Shown: positions 8,406 to 17,831 of the stretch, piece after piece
Layout: every line of letters begins with the position of its first letter
How positions within the stretch are numbered: the first letter of the stretch is position 1
DNA from: Bacillus benzoevorans
Lineage (GTDB): Bacteria > Bacillota > Bacilli > Bacillales > Cytobacillaceae
Length of the DNA: 64,000 nucleotides
Direction of reading: 5' to 3'
NCBI RefSeq assembly: GCF_014207535.1
Contig: NZ_JACHGK010000003.1
Location: 286,302-350,301, forward strand
Position numbers and translations under genes: made by a program
Notes under the pieces: model-generated
What the model was told of the DNA's origin: nothing
Seen by the model: only the letters and a program-made list of their open reading frames with translations
Database searches by the model: none

Positions 8406-10298
8406 TCAAGCCCTTTTTTGTTTTTTTCTGGCAATCGAATTTATCTTCTTCACAATTTCTTCTACTGTTAGACCGATTTCCTCCAATAATTCCTTCACAC
8501 CGCCATGTTCAATAAAGCGGTCAGGAATTCCCATACGGTGTATTTCACTATGGTGAAACCCGTGATCGTGGGAAAATTCCAATACAGCGCTGCCAAAGCC
8601 GCCCTGAAGAACCGCCTCCTCAATCGTTACAAGCGGAATATTCAGCTGCAAGAGGGAAGTTAACAACTTCTCATCCAACGGTTTGATGAAACGGGCATTG
8701 ACCACTTTCACCGAACAGCCTTGCTTTTCTAAAATCGCTGCAGCCTTTATCGCCATTGGAATCGTCGTACCAAAGGTTAAAATGGCTGCATCCTTTCCTT
8801 CTTTTAATACTTCCCAACTGCCAATTGGTATCGCATGAAGCGTCTCATCAAGCGGGACACCAAGCCCGTTGCCCCGTGGAAAACGGAGTGCAATCGGTCC
8901 GTCATCATACGTTAATCCGGTATACACCATATGCTGGCCTTCATTTTCATCCTTCGGCATCATAATGACCATATTGGGAAGATTGCGCAAGAAGGCAATA
9001 TCAAAGACACCTTGATGCGTTTCGCCATCTGCTCCAACTAATCCGGCACGATCAATCCCAATAAAAACATTTAAATTCTGACGGCAAATATCATGAACGA
9101 CCTGATCATAAGCGCGCTGTAAGAAGGTGGAATAAATGGCAAGGAACGGTTTCATCTTCTGCGTCGCCAGTCCCGCCGCAACGGTCGCCGCATGCTGTTC
9201 AGCAATGCCCACATCGAACATCCGATCAGGAAACTCGCTGGCAAATCCCTCAAGCTTAGAACCGACCGGCATCGCAGGTGTAATCGCCACGATCCGCTCA
9301 TCTTCCCGTGCCATCCGTCTTACGGTTTCACTCACAAGCTTACTCCAAGCAGGAGGCGAGTTAACCGGCTTTAAAAAGTCACCCGTTTCAATTTTATAGG
9401 GTCCTGTACCGTGCCAGTTCCCGGTACGGTCATTTTCAGCCGGTTGATACCCTTTCCCTTTTTTCGTAATCACATGGAGTAAAATGGGTCCTTCCATCTT
9501 TTTGGCATAAGCAATGTTTTCAAACAATGCCTCGTAGTTATGTCCATCTACAGGACCAAGATAGGTAAAGCCTAATTCCTCAAAAAAGACCCCGGAAACC
9601 AATAAGTATTTTAAGCTGTCTTTTATTTTTTCTGCCGTTGCCGCAATTTTCCCGCCAACAGCTGGAATTCTTTTCATCAGTGCTTCCAGTTCATCCTTCG
9701 CCCATTGGTACTTTCCGGCGGTGCGCAGCCGGCCTAAAACATTGTGCAGGGCCCCTACATTCGGAGCGATCGACATTTCGTTGTCATTCAATATGACAAT
9801 CATATTTTTTCTTTCATGACCGATATGATTGAGTGCCTCTAATGCCATCCCTCCGGTGAGCGCACCGTCGCCGATGACAGGAACGACATAACTTTGTTCC
9901 TTCCTTAGGTCTCGGGCAATCGCCATCCCCATCGCCGCCGATAAAGAAGTCGAGCTGTGTCCAGTTTCCCATACATCATGCTCACTTTCCATCATTTTAG
10001 GAAAACCGCTTAATCCTTTATATTGACGCAATGAATCAAACTCGGAAGCTCTGCCTGTTAGAATTTTATGAACATAGGATTGATGTCCGACATCCCAAAT
10101 AATTTTATCATTCGGACTGTCAAAACTGCGATGAAGAGCAATGGTCAATTCAACAACTCCTAAATTTGGACCAATATGACCTCCTGTTTTAGAGAGTTGA
10201 TGAATCAAAAAATCGCGGATCTCTTCACTGAGCTTCTCTAATTCCCTTATCGTCATCCCTTTCAAAAACGAAGGGTCTTTAATATTAAATAGATCCAT
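8406..10298 (-). CDS. dxs: 1-deoxy-D-xylulose-5-phosphate synthase
   Basis: Dxs condenses pyruvate and glyceraldehyde-3-phosphate to DXP, the first step of the MEP isoprenoid pathway. All 630 residues of the usual length are present. The thiamine-diphosphate motif begins GDGALTGG (near residue 143), the NDNEMSIAPNVG segment follows, and the transketolase pyrimidine domain has DRAGLVGADG. It sits downstream of ispA after a 229-base gap and directly before yqxC. Confidence 0.97.
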   Translation of the reverse strand: MDLFNIKDPSFLKGMTIRELEKLSEEIRDFLIHQLSKTGGHIGPNLGVVELTIALHRSFDSPNDKIIWDVGHQSYVHKILTGRASEFDSLRQYKGLSGFPKMMESEHDVWETGHSSTSLSAAMGMAIARDLRKEQSYVVPVIGDGALTGGMALEALNHIGHERKNMIVILNDNEMSIAPNVGALHNVLGRLRTAGKYQWAKDELEALMKRIPAVGGKIAATAEKIKDSLKYLLVSGVFFEELGFTYLGPVDGHNYEALFENIAYAKKMEGPILLHVITKKGKGYQPAENDRTGNWHGTGPYKIETGDFLKPVNSPPAWSKLVSETVRRMAREDERIVAITPAMPVGSKLEGFASEFPDRMFDVGIAEQHAATVAAGLATQKMKPFLAIYSTFLQRAYDQVVHDICRQNLNVFIGIDRAGLVGADGETHQGVFDIAFLRNLPNMVIMMPKDENEGQHMVYTGLTYDDGPIALRFPRGNGLGVPLDETLHAIPIGSWEVLKEGKDAAILTFGTTIPMAIKAAAILEKQGCSVKVVNARFIKPLDEKLLTSLLQLNIPLVTIEEAVLQGGFGSAVLEFSHDHGFHHSEIHRMGIPDRFIEHGGVKELLEEIGLTVEEIVKKINSIARKKQKRA

Positions 10299-10437
10299 TC
10301 AGTGGATCACTCACTTTCATTTCTTATTGTTCAACGACCGATATTTCGTCATTTTTTGTTTTAAGAGCAAAAACATCTATCTATAAAGTACATCATTGTA
10401 ACCGATTTTTAAAATGTTTGCAGCCCTTTCATAACGG

Positions 10438-10473
10438 TAAAAAGACCGCTAGCACCTAGATGGTGATAACGGT
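10438..10473 (-). terminator. ispA terminator
   Basis: A 12-base stem with wobble pairs (10445-10456 with 10462-10473) is followed on the minus strand by CTTTTT. It lies between ispA and dxs, so dxs probably has its own promoter. Confidence 0.7.
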
Positions 10474-10527
10474 GTTTATCTATAATCATACGATAAATTA
10501 CTGGAGCTATTCCAATTAATCTTCTAA

Positions 10528-11424
10528 TTAATGATCTCTTTTTGCCACAAGATCGGTAATTTCCTGAAGAAGTGCAGTTTTGGCACCTGTTTTTTCTAAA
10601 GCTGTCAAAGCTCCTGCAATTTGCTGCTCGAGGGCCGCTTTTGCTCCTTCTACACCTAAAAGGGCTGGATAAGTGGATTTATGTTTGTCCTCATCACTGC
10701 CAACAGGCTTTCCTAATATCTCTTCATTTCCGTCCAAATCAAGTAAATCATCACGAATTTGAAACGCAAGACCTAAATGCATAGAAAAATCATGCAGGTA
10801 TCTTTTCGTCTCCATATTGGCACCAGCAATCACAGCCCCTGCCATGACGCTGTAAGTTAACAGTTTACCTGTTTTATGACTATGAATGTATTCCAGTTCC
10901 TCTATATTTAAGCTTTTATCTTCGCCTTCAATATCTGCGGTCTGTCCGCCGACCATTCCCTCAGCACCTGCAGCTAACGCCAGTTCGCGGATTAATTCAA
11001 GCTTTGCTTCAAGCGGTATTGACTGTTCTGGAGCCTCGGCAATCATTTGAAAGCTAACGGTTAACAAGGCATCCCCTGCCAAAATAGCATTTGCCTCCCC
11101 GAAAACCTTATGATTAGTCGGTTTGCCGCGGCGCAGGTCATCATCATCCATGCTTGGCAGGTCATCATGAATTAGTGAATAAGTATGGAGCATTTCGATG
11201 GCACAAGCAGGAAATAATCCCTGTTCCGGATCTTTCCCCAGTGCATCCAATGTTGCGAATAATAATAACGGTCTGATCCGTTTTCCGCCTGCTGTCAGGG
11301 AATAGAGCATGGCATCTTTTAGCACGGCCGGTGTTTGGAGTAGATTGACACTCTCCTCCATCTGTCTCTCGAGTATCTCTTTATATTTTCTGAAAAAAAC
11401 TTCAAAGGTGCTGCTGTCTGACAA
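10528..11424 (-). CDS. ispA: Farnesyl diphosphate synthase IspA
   Basis: The enzyme adds isopentenyl diphosphate to dimethylallyl and geranyl diphosphate to make farnesyl diphosphate. The 298 residues include the first Asp-rich motif in HDDLPSMDDDDLRRG (near residue 88) and the second, DDLLDLDG (near 228). The start is TTG at 11424, six bases after GGAGGAG, which lies inside the end of xseB. The xseA-xseB-ispA chain is tightly packed and looks like one transcription unit. Confidence 0.95.
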   Translation of the reverse strand: MSDSSTFEVFFRKYKEILERQMEESVNLLQTPAVLKDAMLYSLTAGGKRIRPLLLFATLDALGKDPEQGLFPACAIEMLHTYSLIHDDLPSMDDDDLRRGKPTNHKVFGEANAILAGDALLTVSFQMIAEAPEQSIPLEAKLELIRELALAAGAEGMVGGQTADIEGEDKSLNIEELEYIHSHKTGKLLTYSVMAGAVIAGANMETKRYLHDFSMHLGLAFQIRDDLLDLDGNEEILGKPVGSDEDKHKSTYPALLGVEGAKAALEQQIAGALTALEKTGAKTALLQEITDLVAKRDH

Positions 11425-11427
11425 AAT

Positions 11428-11670
11428 TTACTCCTCCTCAGGGATAGTAAAGGTTTCCTTTTCGCCATCAGATGTCAAAATCTGCGTCAATTGCTCCTCT
11501 ACGCTTTTTAGCTTTTCATGACAAAGCTTGGAAAGTTCCATTCCATTTTTGTAGATGGAGATGGCTTCTTCTAAAGGAACATCTCCTTCTTCAAGTCGAT
11601 CTACAATGATTTCTAACTGCTCCATTGCTTCTTCAAATGATAGGGTCTTTTCTTCTGCCACTGTCTTCAC
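11428..11670 (-). CDS. xseB: Exodeoxyribonuclease VII small subunit
   Basis: XseB (80 residues) is the small helical-hairpin subunit that assembles on XseA; the motif LEEGDVPLEEAISIYKNGMEL is typical. It overlaps the 3' end of xseA by four bases (ATGA type), indicating translational coupling and fixed stoichiometry. Confidence 0.95.
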   Translation of the reverse strand: MKTVAEEKTLSFEEAMEQLEIIVDRLEEGDVPLEEAISIYKNGMELSKLCHEKLKSVEEQLTQILTSDGEKETFTIPEEE

Positions 11671-13010
11671 TCCCTTTTATCCACCACTTCACAAATTAAT
11701 GTGCCGTCTGCTAGCCTTACTGCCACTTTCTCCTCTACGTGAACATCGGCAACGCTTTTGACAAGCCTGCCATCCTCTGCATAGGTGAGACTGTAACCAC
11801 GTTCCATAATTTTAAGCGGACTTAATGCTTCTAAGGTTGAAAGCATAGCAGCAAAATCGGCATGCTTTTTAGCTAATATGACAGACATCGCTCTTAGTAG
11901 TGCTTTTGCTGTCTTTTCCTGCTGTTCCTTCGCCCCAGCCAACTGGGCATGCGGATGATTTCTGTTTAGACGTCTATCCGTATGCTCCAACTGCGCCCGT
12001 TTCAGCGAAAACAGCTTTTGTGAATTTCGTACGAGCTGCTCTTGTATTTTATCAAGCTGCTCCAATTTTTGTTCATACAGCCTGTGCGGGTAGCGAAATG
12101 CGTAGGATTTGTCCATCCGTGTCAGTTTAGTTCGCTGCTGACTGATTTTCTCCTTCATTCCCCGAGTCATCATCATTTGTCTCGTTAATACCCGTTCTAA
12201 GAGTTCATTGATATGCGGTACGGCCAATTCTGCAGCGGCCGTTGGTGTCGGCGCTCTTAAATCGGCGACAAAATCAGCGATCGTGAAATCTGTTTCGTGT
12301 CCGACAGCCGAAATAATTGGGACATTCGATTCATAAATGGACCTTGCGACGATTTCCTCATTAAACGCCCATAATTCTTCTATTGAGCCGCCGCCGCGTC
12401 CAACAATAAGAACATCGATCCCGTGAACAGTCTTGTTCGCCTCTTGGATTGCTGCGGCAACCGATGGTGCGGCTTGCTCTCCCTGCACTAATGCTGGAAA
12501 GATTAAGATATTGGCAATCGGAAATCTTCGTTTTATGGTGGTAATAATATCGCGAATCGCTGCTCCGGTCGGAGATGTAATCACCCCTACCGTCTTCGGA
12601 AACTTCGGCAGGCTTTTTTTATGCTCTTGGGCAAAGTATCCTAGCTTGTTCAGTTTTTCTTTTAACTGTTCAAAGGCGAGATACAAATCACCGATTCCGT
12701 CCGGCTGCATTTCCTTTACATACATTTGATATTGACCGCTCGACTCATACACGGTAATTTCGCCGCGCAGCAGGACCTTCATCCCATTTTCCGGGGAAAA
12801 TTTCATTGAGCGGTTATAGCTGGAAAACATCACGGCCAGAATTCTGGCTTTCTCATCCTTTAAGGTAAAATACATATGACCGCTCGAATGCTGTTTGAAA
12901 TTGGAGATTTCTCCTTTGACAAACACATCCTGCAAATGCGGATCCGCGTCAAATTTCCGTTTAATATATTTTGTTAAAGCACTGACGGTTAAAAAACGCT
13001 GCTCCTTCAT
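11667..13010 (-). CDS. xseA: Exodeoxyribonuclease VII large subunit
   Basis: XseA degrades single-stranded DNA to oligonucleotides. It starts with an OB-fold (the HMYFTLKDE segment) followed by the catalytic domain (GVITSPTGAAIRDI, DVLIVGRGGGSIEEL and GHETDFTIADFVADLRAPTPTA-type motif) and a coiled-coil C-terminal arm. I choose the ATG at 13010 (447 residues, the usual length) because it follows GGAG by seven bases and begins the conserved MKEQRFLTVSALTKYI; a frame start at 13046 lacks such a site. In B. subtilis folD precedes this gene; here it does not. Confidence 0.95.
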   Translation of the reverse strand: MKEQRFLTVSALTKYIKRKFDADPHLQDVFVKGEISNFKQHSSGHMYFTLKDEKARILAVMFSSYNRSMKFSPENGMKVLLRGEITVYESSGQYQMYVKEMQPDGIGDLYLAFEQLKEKLNKLGYFAQEHKKSLPKFPKTVGVITSPTGAAIRDIITTIKRRFPIANILIFPALVQGEQAAPSVAAAIQEANKTVHGIDVLIVGRGGGSIEELWAFNEEIVARSIYESNVPIISAVGHETDFTIADFVADLRAPTPTAAAELAVPHINELLERVLTRQMMMTRGMKEKISQQRTKLTRMDKSYAFRYPHRLYEQKLEQLDKIQEQLVRNSQKLFSLKRAQLEHTDRRLNRNHPHAQLAGAKEQQEKTAKALLRAMSVILAKKHADFAAMLSTLEALSPLKIMERGYSLTYAEDGRLVKSVADVHVEEKVAVRLADGTLICEVVDKRE

Positions 13011-13134
13011 AGGCAAACTCCTTAAATAGGATCTGTGCTCCATCAAACTGCCGTTCTTCTTTCAAGCGGGATAAACGGCCCGAAGCCCATGATCCGATAA
13101 ATTTCGCGTGCAGAATTTTTAGGCTCACAAAACC
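13011..13134 (-). other. Short xseA-nusB junction lacking folD
   Basis: Only 124 bases separate nusB from xseA. One minus-strand frame is open for about 30 codons up to a TGA near 13046 but has no convincing start and does not resemble the FolD C terminus. I see no promoter or terminator. Confidence 0.5.
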
Positions 13135-13533
13135 TTACTTGGTAAGCGAATCCTTTACCTTTGACAGAACGCCGTTTATGAATTTGCTTGATTGATCGTC
13201 GCCATATATTTTGGCGATCTCGATCGCTTCATCGATTACAACATTTGCTGGTACTTCATCCTGACAGTAAATCAATTCATAAACGGAAAGTCTAAGTAAA
13301 TTCCGATCGACATTAGCCAGCCGCTCAATCGTCCAGTTTTCCAAATGTTTTTTGATGTTGGCATCAATATCTTCCATATGCTGGGCTGTACCCGTAACAA
13401 GGCGTTCTAAATACGAATCAGATTTCTGTCCCTCCAGTACATGTTCCAGAGCAGCATTCGCCTCCGCTTCGCTCACATCTATTTGAAAAATTGCCTGCAG
13501 AGCCTTTTCTCTCGCTGTTCTTCTTTTCATCAT
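13135..13533 (-). CDS. nusB: Transcription antitermination factor NusB
   Basis: NusB (132 residues) is an all-helical RNA-binding factor that joins NusE/S10 on boxA RNA to antiterminate rRNA transcription. The Arg-rich start MKRRTAREKALQAIFQ and the C-terminal LLRLSVYELIY and DEAIEIAKIYGDDQSSKFINGVL segments are diagnostic. The start is one of two tandem ATG codons (13533 or 13530) behind GGGG. Confidence 0.95.
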   Translation of the reverse strand: MMKRRTAREKALQAIFQIDVSEAEANAALEHVLEGQKSDSYLERLVTGTAQHMEDIDANIKKHLENWTIERLANVDRNLLRLSVYELIYCQDEVPANVVIDEAIEIAKIYGDDQSSKFINGVLSKVKDSLTK

Positions 13534-13694
13534 ATCGTTAACCCCTTTAATCATAATATAGCAAAAAAACTTTGAATACGATTCATATATAAGTAAAATC
13601 TACTTCATTGTCCGTTTTCACATAACACGATAATAGCATATCTGCATTAATTTCGCACTTCCATATCAAATATTCTAAAGCAGCTGCAGATCAT

Positions 13695-13857
13695 AAAGAA
13701 AACCCGCCGATTGGCGAGTCCAAAGGGTGAAGACAGAGGTGTGGTTGCCCTTATACTTTTTTCCTAACAATTGCGACTGCTTCGAGATCCTTCTTCCCGC
13801 AATTTTATACTTACTAAAAGTGCAAAAATAAGGCTGACCTGGAATGGCAGCCTTATT
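13695..13857 (-). other. Non-coding segment bounded by two minus-strand terminators
   Basis: The 396-base gap between nusB and yqhY has two intrinsic terminators reading in the minus direction. One (13827-13857) has a 10-bp perfect stem and ends the accBC-yqhY transcript. The second (13695-13718) has a stem CTCGCC/GGCGGG followed by TTTTCTTT, about 110 bases further on. The DNA between them could be a short independent RNA, but I see no strong promoter. Confidence 0.5.
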
Positions 13858-13929
13858 TTCCATATTCAGCTTTGGCCTCCGTAACTTTCCTCCCATTAAA
13901 AGGAGCGTAAAAGCCAATTTGAATTTTGT

Positions 13930-14337
13930 CTAAAGTTCTTCCTGATATTCAGGTTCCGGATTATGATTCTCAAATTGAATCCCAACAACATGAATATTGA
14001 TTTCTTCAGTTTCCAGAGCAGTCATATTGATAAGTGCCTGACGGATGTTGTCCTGAATGCCTTGGGCAACAGTTGGGATGGAAACCCCAAACTTCATGAC
14101 ACAATAGACATCGACGCGAATTCCTTCCTCAAGAAGTTCCACCTTTACGCCTTTGCCGTGAATTTTCTTCCCGAAGCGTTCCACGACACCAGAGGCAAAA
14201 TTCCCCCTCATCGACGCAACACCCTCAACCTCAGATGCAGCAATACCTGCAATAATTTCAATCACTTCAGGGGCAATTTCCACTTTTCCAAGACTGTTTC
14301 CACCTGGATTCATTTCCAAAATGTTATTGACACTCAT
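13930..14337 (-). CDS. yqhY: YqhY, Asp23/Gls24 family protein
   Basis: This 135-residue Asp23/Gls24-type protein has the family core ISPEVIEIIAGIAA-like segment and GVKVELLEEGIRVDVYCVMKFG. In B. subtilis it is encoded with accBC and has been linked to control of acetyl-CoA carboxylase activity. The start is ATG at 14337, eight bases after AGGAGG. It follows accC by 18 bases and is the last gene of the accB-accC-yqhY unit. Confidence 0.9.
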   Translation of the reverse strand: MSVNNILEMNPGGNSLGKVEIAPEVIEIIAGIAASEVEGVASMRGNFASGVVERFGKKIHGKGVKVELLEEGIRVDVYCVMKFGVSIPTVAQGIQDNIRQALINMTALETEEINIHVVGIQFENHNPEPEYQEEL

Positions 14338-14355
14338 CAAAAGGACCTCCTCTTA

Positions 14356-15711
14356 TTATTCGGATTTCATCACATCATTTAATTCCAGGAATTTTGTATT
14401 AAACTCACCTGAAACAAATTGTTCGTTGTTCAGCAATTTCAAATGGAACGGAATTGTCGTGTGAATTCCTTCAATAACAAATTCACCCAAGGCCCGTTTC
14501 ATTCGTGCAATCGCTTCATCACGAGTTTTTCCATATGTAATGACTTTAGCAATCATCGAATCATAATATGGAGAGATCGTATATCCTGGATATGCCGCTG
14601 AATCAATACGAACCCCTAATCCACCCGGTACTAAATACATTTTGATTTTCCCCGGGGAAGGCATGAATTTCTTTTCAGGATTTTCTGCATTAATCCGGCA
14701 TTCAATCGCCCATCCATTAAGAGTAACATCTTCCTGAGTCAGAGTAAGCTTTTCACCGGAGGCCACAAGGATTTGCTCTTTGATAAGATCAGTCCCTGTC
14801 ACCAACTCTGTCACCGGGTGTTCTACCTGGATACGGGTATTCATCTCCATAAAATAAAACTTACGGCTGCGGTAGTCATAAATGAATTCTATCGTACCTG
14901 CACCTGTATAATCAACTGCTTTAGCTGCTTTTACTGCAGCATTTCCCATTTCAGCGCGAAGTTCACTGTCAATCACCGGCGATGGTGATTCTTCTAATAA
15001 TTTTTGCAGACGTCTCTGGATGGAACAGTCCCGTTCACCGAGATGTATAACGTTGCCAAAGTTGTCAGCCATAATTTGAATTTCAACATGGCGGAAATCC
15101 TCGATATATTTTTCAATATACACACCCGGATTGCCAAAAGCGGTTGCCGCTTCCTGCTGCGTAATGTTGATGCCCTTAATTAATTCTTCTTCAGTACGTG
15201 CCACGCGGATTCCTTTACCGCCGCCGCCTGCTGTTGCTTTTATAATAACCGGATATTCTATTTTTTGGGCTAATTCGATCGCTTCATCAATGCTGTTGAT
15301 GATACCTTGAGAGCCCGGCACAATTGGAACACCAGCTTCTCTCATCGTTTCACGAGCAATGTCTTTAATTCCCATTTTTGTAATTGCTTCAGGTGTTGGT
15401 CCGACAAAAGTGATATTACAATCACGGCAAAGCTCAGCAAACCCTGCATTTTCAGCCAAAAATCCATAGCCCGGGTGAAGTGCATCACATCCTGTAAGCT
15501 TCGCCACACTTATAATATTCGTTGTATTTAAATAACTGTCCTTGGAGGCCGTAGGTCCGATACAATATGCCTCATCGGCAAGTTGCACATGAAGGGCTTC
15601 CTGATCGGCCTCAGAATATACCGCCACGGTTTCAACTCCAAGTTCGCGGCAGGCACGGATAATCCTGACGGCGATTTCCCCTCTGTTTGCTATTAATAGT
15701 TTTTTGATCAT
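14356..15711 (-). CDS. accC: Biotin carboxylase subunit of acetyl-CoA carboxylase
   Basis: AccC uses ATP and bicarbonate to carboxylate biotin on AccB, the first half-reaction of malonyl-CoA synthesis. The 451 residues carry the N-terminal LIANRGEIAVRI motif, the ATP-grasp glycine loop GGGGKG and the active-site segment MEMNTRIQVEHPVTE. It is 14 bases downstream of accB. Confidence 0.97.
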   Translation of the reverse strand: MIKKLLIANRGEIAVRIIRACRELGVETVAVYSEADQEALHVQLADEAYCIGPTASKDSYLNTTNIISVAKLTGCDALHPGYGFLAENAGFAELCRDCNITFVGPTPEAITKMGIKDIARETMREAGVPIVPGSQGIINSIDEAIELAQKIEYPVIIKATAGGGGKGIRVARTEEELIKGINITQQEAATAFGNPGVYIEKYIEDFRHVEIQIMADNFGNVIHLGERDCSIQRRLQKLLEESPSPVIDSELRAEMGNAAVKAAKAVDYTGAGTIEFIYDYRSRKFYFMEMNTRIQVEHPVTELVTGTDLIKEQILVASGEKLTLTQEDVTLNGWAIECRINAENPEKKFMPSPGKIKMYLVPGGLGVRIDSAAYPGYTISPYYDSMIAKVITYGKTRDEAIARMKRALGEFVIEGIHTTIPFHLKLLNNEQFVSGEFNTKFLELNDVMKSE

Positions 15712-15725
15712 GTATATTGCACTCC

Positions 15726-16244
15726 TTACTCAGGTTTCACTAAGAATAAAGGCTGTCCATATTCAACAAGCTGTCCATCTTTTACGAGGATTTCAACGAT
15801 TTCTCCGTCTACTTCAGCTTCAATTTCATTAAACAGCTTCATCGCTTCAACGATGCAGACAATTGAAGCTTCAGATACTTTTGCTCCAACGCGTACATAT
15901 GGATCTTGATCAGGACCTGGAGATTGATAGAACGTACCTACCATTGGCGAAGTAATTTTTTGTAGATTTGCCGTATCTACTGCTGACTCTGGCTCACTTA
16001 CCGTTTCGACAGCTACAGCTTTCGCTTCTGCCTGAACCGCCTGCACTGGTGTTTGAACCGCTTCAACCGCTGCAGTTTGAACTGGCTGCTGTACAGCCTG
16101 CAAAGCGGCAGGTACAGCGACAACTTCTCCAGCGCTATTTTTTTTCATTTTGAGTTTAGCCCCATCGGCTTCATACACGAACTCGTCAATATTTGACTGC
16201 CCGATTAATTTGATTAATTCTCTGATTTCTTGCACCTTAAACAT
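15726..16244 (-). CDS. accB: Biotin carboxyl carrier protein
   Basis: AccB carries biotin on the Lys of EAMKLFNEIEAEV near its C terminus. Residues about 30-90 form a flexible Ala/Val/Gln-rich linker with several VQ and AV repeats, and the biotinyl domain follows. The start is placed at the ATG at 16244 (172 residues, MFKVQEIRELI), preceded by GGGGGG; a frame start at 16271 adds only unconserved residues. Confidence 0.95.
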   Translation of the reverse strand: MFKVQEIRELIKLIGQSNIDEFVYEADGAKLKMKKNSAGEVVAVPAALQAVQQPVQTAAVEAVQTPVQAVQAEAKAVAVETVSEPESAVDTANLQKITSPMVGTFYQSPGPDQDPYVRVGAKVSEASIVCIVEAMKLFNEIEAEVDGEIVEILVKDGQLVEYGQPLFLVKPE

Positions 16245-16286
16245 GTTAAAAGAACCCCCCTGGTTTTTCATTATAACAACTTGTTA

Positions 16287-16315
16287 GTATTATCATACGA
16301 TAAGACATTTGACAA
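16287..16315 (-). promoter_or_regulatory. Sigma-A promoter of accBC-yqhY
   Basis: On the minus strand TTGTCA (16310-16315) and TAATAC (16287-16292) are separated by 17 bases, with a TG extension before the -10. Upstream, between about 16330 and 16395, lie a palindrome AACATTTTAAAATGTT, extra copies of AAAATGT and a near-palindrome around GGTGCACC. These may be operator sites. Confidence 0.65.
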
Positions 16316-16432
16316 GTTCAATAACGGTTTATATTCATTTTTTGGTGCACCCCAAAATGTTTACCCTTACATTTTAACATTTTAAAATGTTTTGTAAATT
16401 GCTAATGTAATATTTTATCGCTATTTTTCGAC

Positions 16433-16470
16433 AAAAAAATAAAGGAAAAGTATGTAACTTTTCCTTTATT
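16433..16470 (-). terminator. spoIIIA operon terminator
   Basis: A perfect 14-bp stem (16438-16451 with 16457-16470) has a 5-base loop and seven T on the minus strand. It ends the spoIIIA transcript and insulates accB. Confidence 0.9.
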
Positions 16471-16549
16471 TCAAACTTTTATTTATAATTATCCATATAT
16501 TTTACTAAACTTTTCCTATTTTCGACACAAATCCAGCTATCGTTACCTA

Positions 16550-17155
16550 TCACTTCGTGTTTTGAAATTCTACAACGGCATGAAGCGGTCCCAGCTCGCT
16601 TCTCACGGTTTGAATGATTTTATTAGCTTCAGAACGGGATTGCTTTTCTGCTTTGACCGTGATGCTGACTTGATTTCCTTCAGCACGGACCAGTACGTCC
16701 TCATAATCCATCGCTTTAATTAACGTTTCCAATAAATACTCTTTTTGTGCGATATCATTTAACTCATCCATCTTTTCCTTTGCCTTACTTCTTTCTTCAG
16801 CGGAAAGCTCAGTAGAAGCAATGGTTTTTGTTAATTCTTCTTTCATTTTACTTCTTTCATCCATCAGCTGCATCCTTAATGTTTCGAAAACTTCGTCACC
16901 TGCTGCATTCGAAATAATAGCCATATCTTTTTCATTCGCAGCTGCTGGTGCTTGACTATCTTGGCTGATGTCTTCATCTATTTCTTTATTCGTGCCTTTT
17001 TCATCAGCATTTTTTTCCGTTTTCTCTTCCTTTTGTTCGCCAACAGCCGCCATATCAGTTGGCTGCTGCTCCGGAGAAGTAATATAATAAACAGACAGGA
17101 CTACAACTAAACTCAACATCGTTAATAACCAAACAGTTTGTTTTTTTAACAGCAT
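16550..17155 (-). CDS. spoIIIAH: Stage III sporulation protein SpoIIIAH
   Basis: SpoIIIAH is the mother-cell half of the SpoIIIAH-SpoIIQ zipper across the intermembrane space. The 201 residues have one membrane helix (about 8-25), a Glu/Lys/Asp-rich linker, and a C-terminal ring-building domain related to EscJ/YscJ (about 95-198). It directly abuts spoIIIAG and is the last gene of the operon. Confidence 0.95.
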   Translation of the reverse strand: MLLKKQTVWLLTMLSLVVVLSVYYITSPEQQPTDMAAVGEQKEEKTEKNADEKGTNKEIDEDISQDSQAPAAANEKDMAIISNAAGDEVFETLRMQLMDERSKMKEELTKTIASTELSAEERSKAKEKMDELNDIAQKEYLLETLIKAMDYEDVLVRAEGNQVSITVKAEKQSRSEANKIIQTVRSELGPLHAVVEFQNTK

Positions 17156-17824
17156 CTATGAATCCCCCTTCGTTTTTTTCGGTAAGACAGATACCCGGTG
17201 ACTAGGAACATCCAGCACCCTCGTCACAGCCTCGATAATCCATTTCTTCACCTGAATGTTATCCGCACCGTTTGCGACAACAAGCACGCCGCGTATAGCT
17301 GGTTTCTTCGTTTCAATTACGATCGGTACTTCTTTTTCCCCATCCTGGATGATCACGAGCTGATCATCGGTGGAATGATCCTCAACGTTTCTTTTCCCGC
17401 CTTCACGGTCGGTCTCTTCGGTCACTTGATTCTGCGATTTTGCATTTTTTTCGAGAATCCGCTTTTCCGTTGCATCAACGTTGACCACTACGGTGACATC
17501 ACTGACTCCAACAATCGTGTCCAGCGCCTCTTTTAATTGATTTTCGTATGCTTGTTCATAGGATTCAATTTCGCTATTCCCTGATGATTTTTTGTTGGCA
17601 AAAACTTCAGACGCTCTTTCTTCCCTCTCGTCCTGTTGGTTAAAAACAGGTACATCCTCTTTTGCTGATCCGTTAGGTCTTACTACATTACTTAACAGCA
17701 TAATACCGGCACCAAACAATAATAATAAAATTAAATAAGGATACTTCCCTTTTTTCTTCTCTACGCGCTCAACTTTCGCGTCTTGTTTTTTCAGCCATGA
17801 AAATGGTCCTTTATCCTCTTTCAT
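17156..17824 (-). CDS. spoIIIAG: Stage III sporulation protein SpoIIIAG
   Basis: SpoIIIAG forms a large ring in the outer forespore membrane as part of the feeding-tube channel. A basic N terminus precedes one membrane helix (about residues 27-45), and the ring-building motif domain follows. The start is ATG at 17824 behind GGGGGCGA (222 residues); a longer frame to 17845 has no ribosome site. It is seven bases after spoIIIAF. Confidence 0.93.
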   Translation of the reverse strand: MKEDKGPFSWLKKQDAKVERVEKKKGKYPYLILLLLFGAGIMLLSNVVRPNGSAKEDVPVFNQQDEREERASEVFANKKSSGNSEIESYEQAYENQLKEALDTIVGVSDVTVVVNVDATEKRILEKNAKSQNQVTEETDREGGKRNVEDHSTDDQLVIIQDGEKEVPIVIETKKPAIRGVLVVANGADNIQVKKWIIEAVTRVLDVPSHRVSVLPKKTKGDS

Positions 17825-17831
17825 TCGCCCC

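Noticed and set aside
13675..13917. 80-residue minus-strand reading frame
   Set aside because: It spans two terminator hairpins, has no ribosome site and has no family resemblance.
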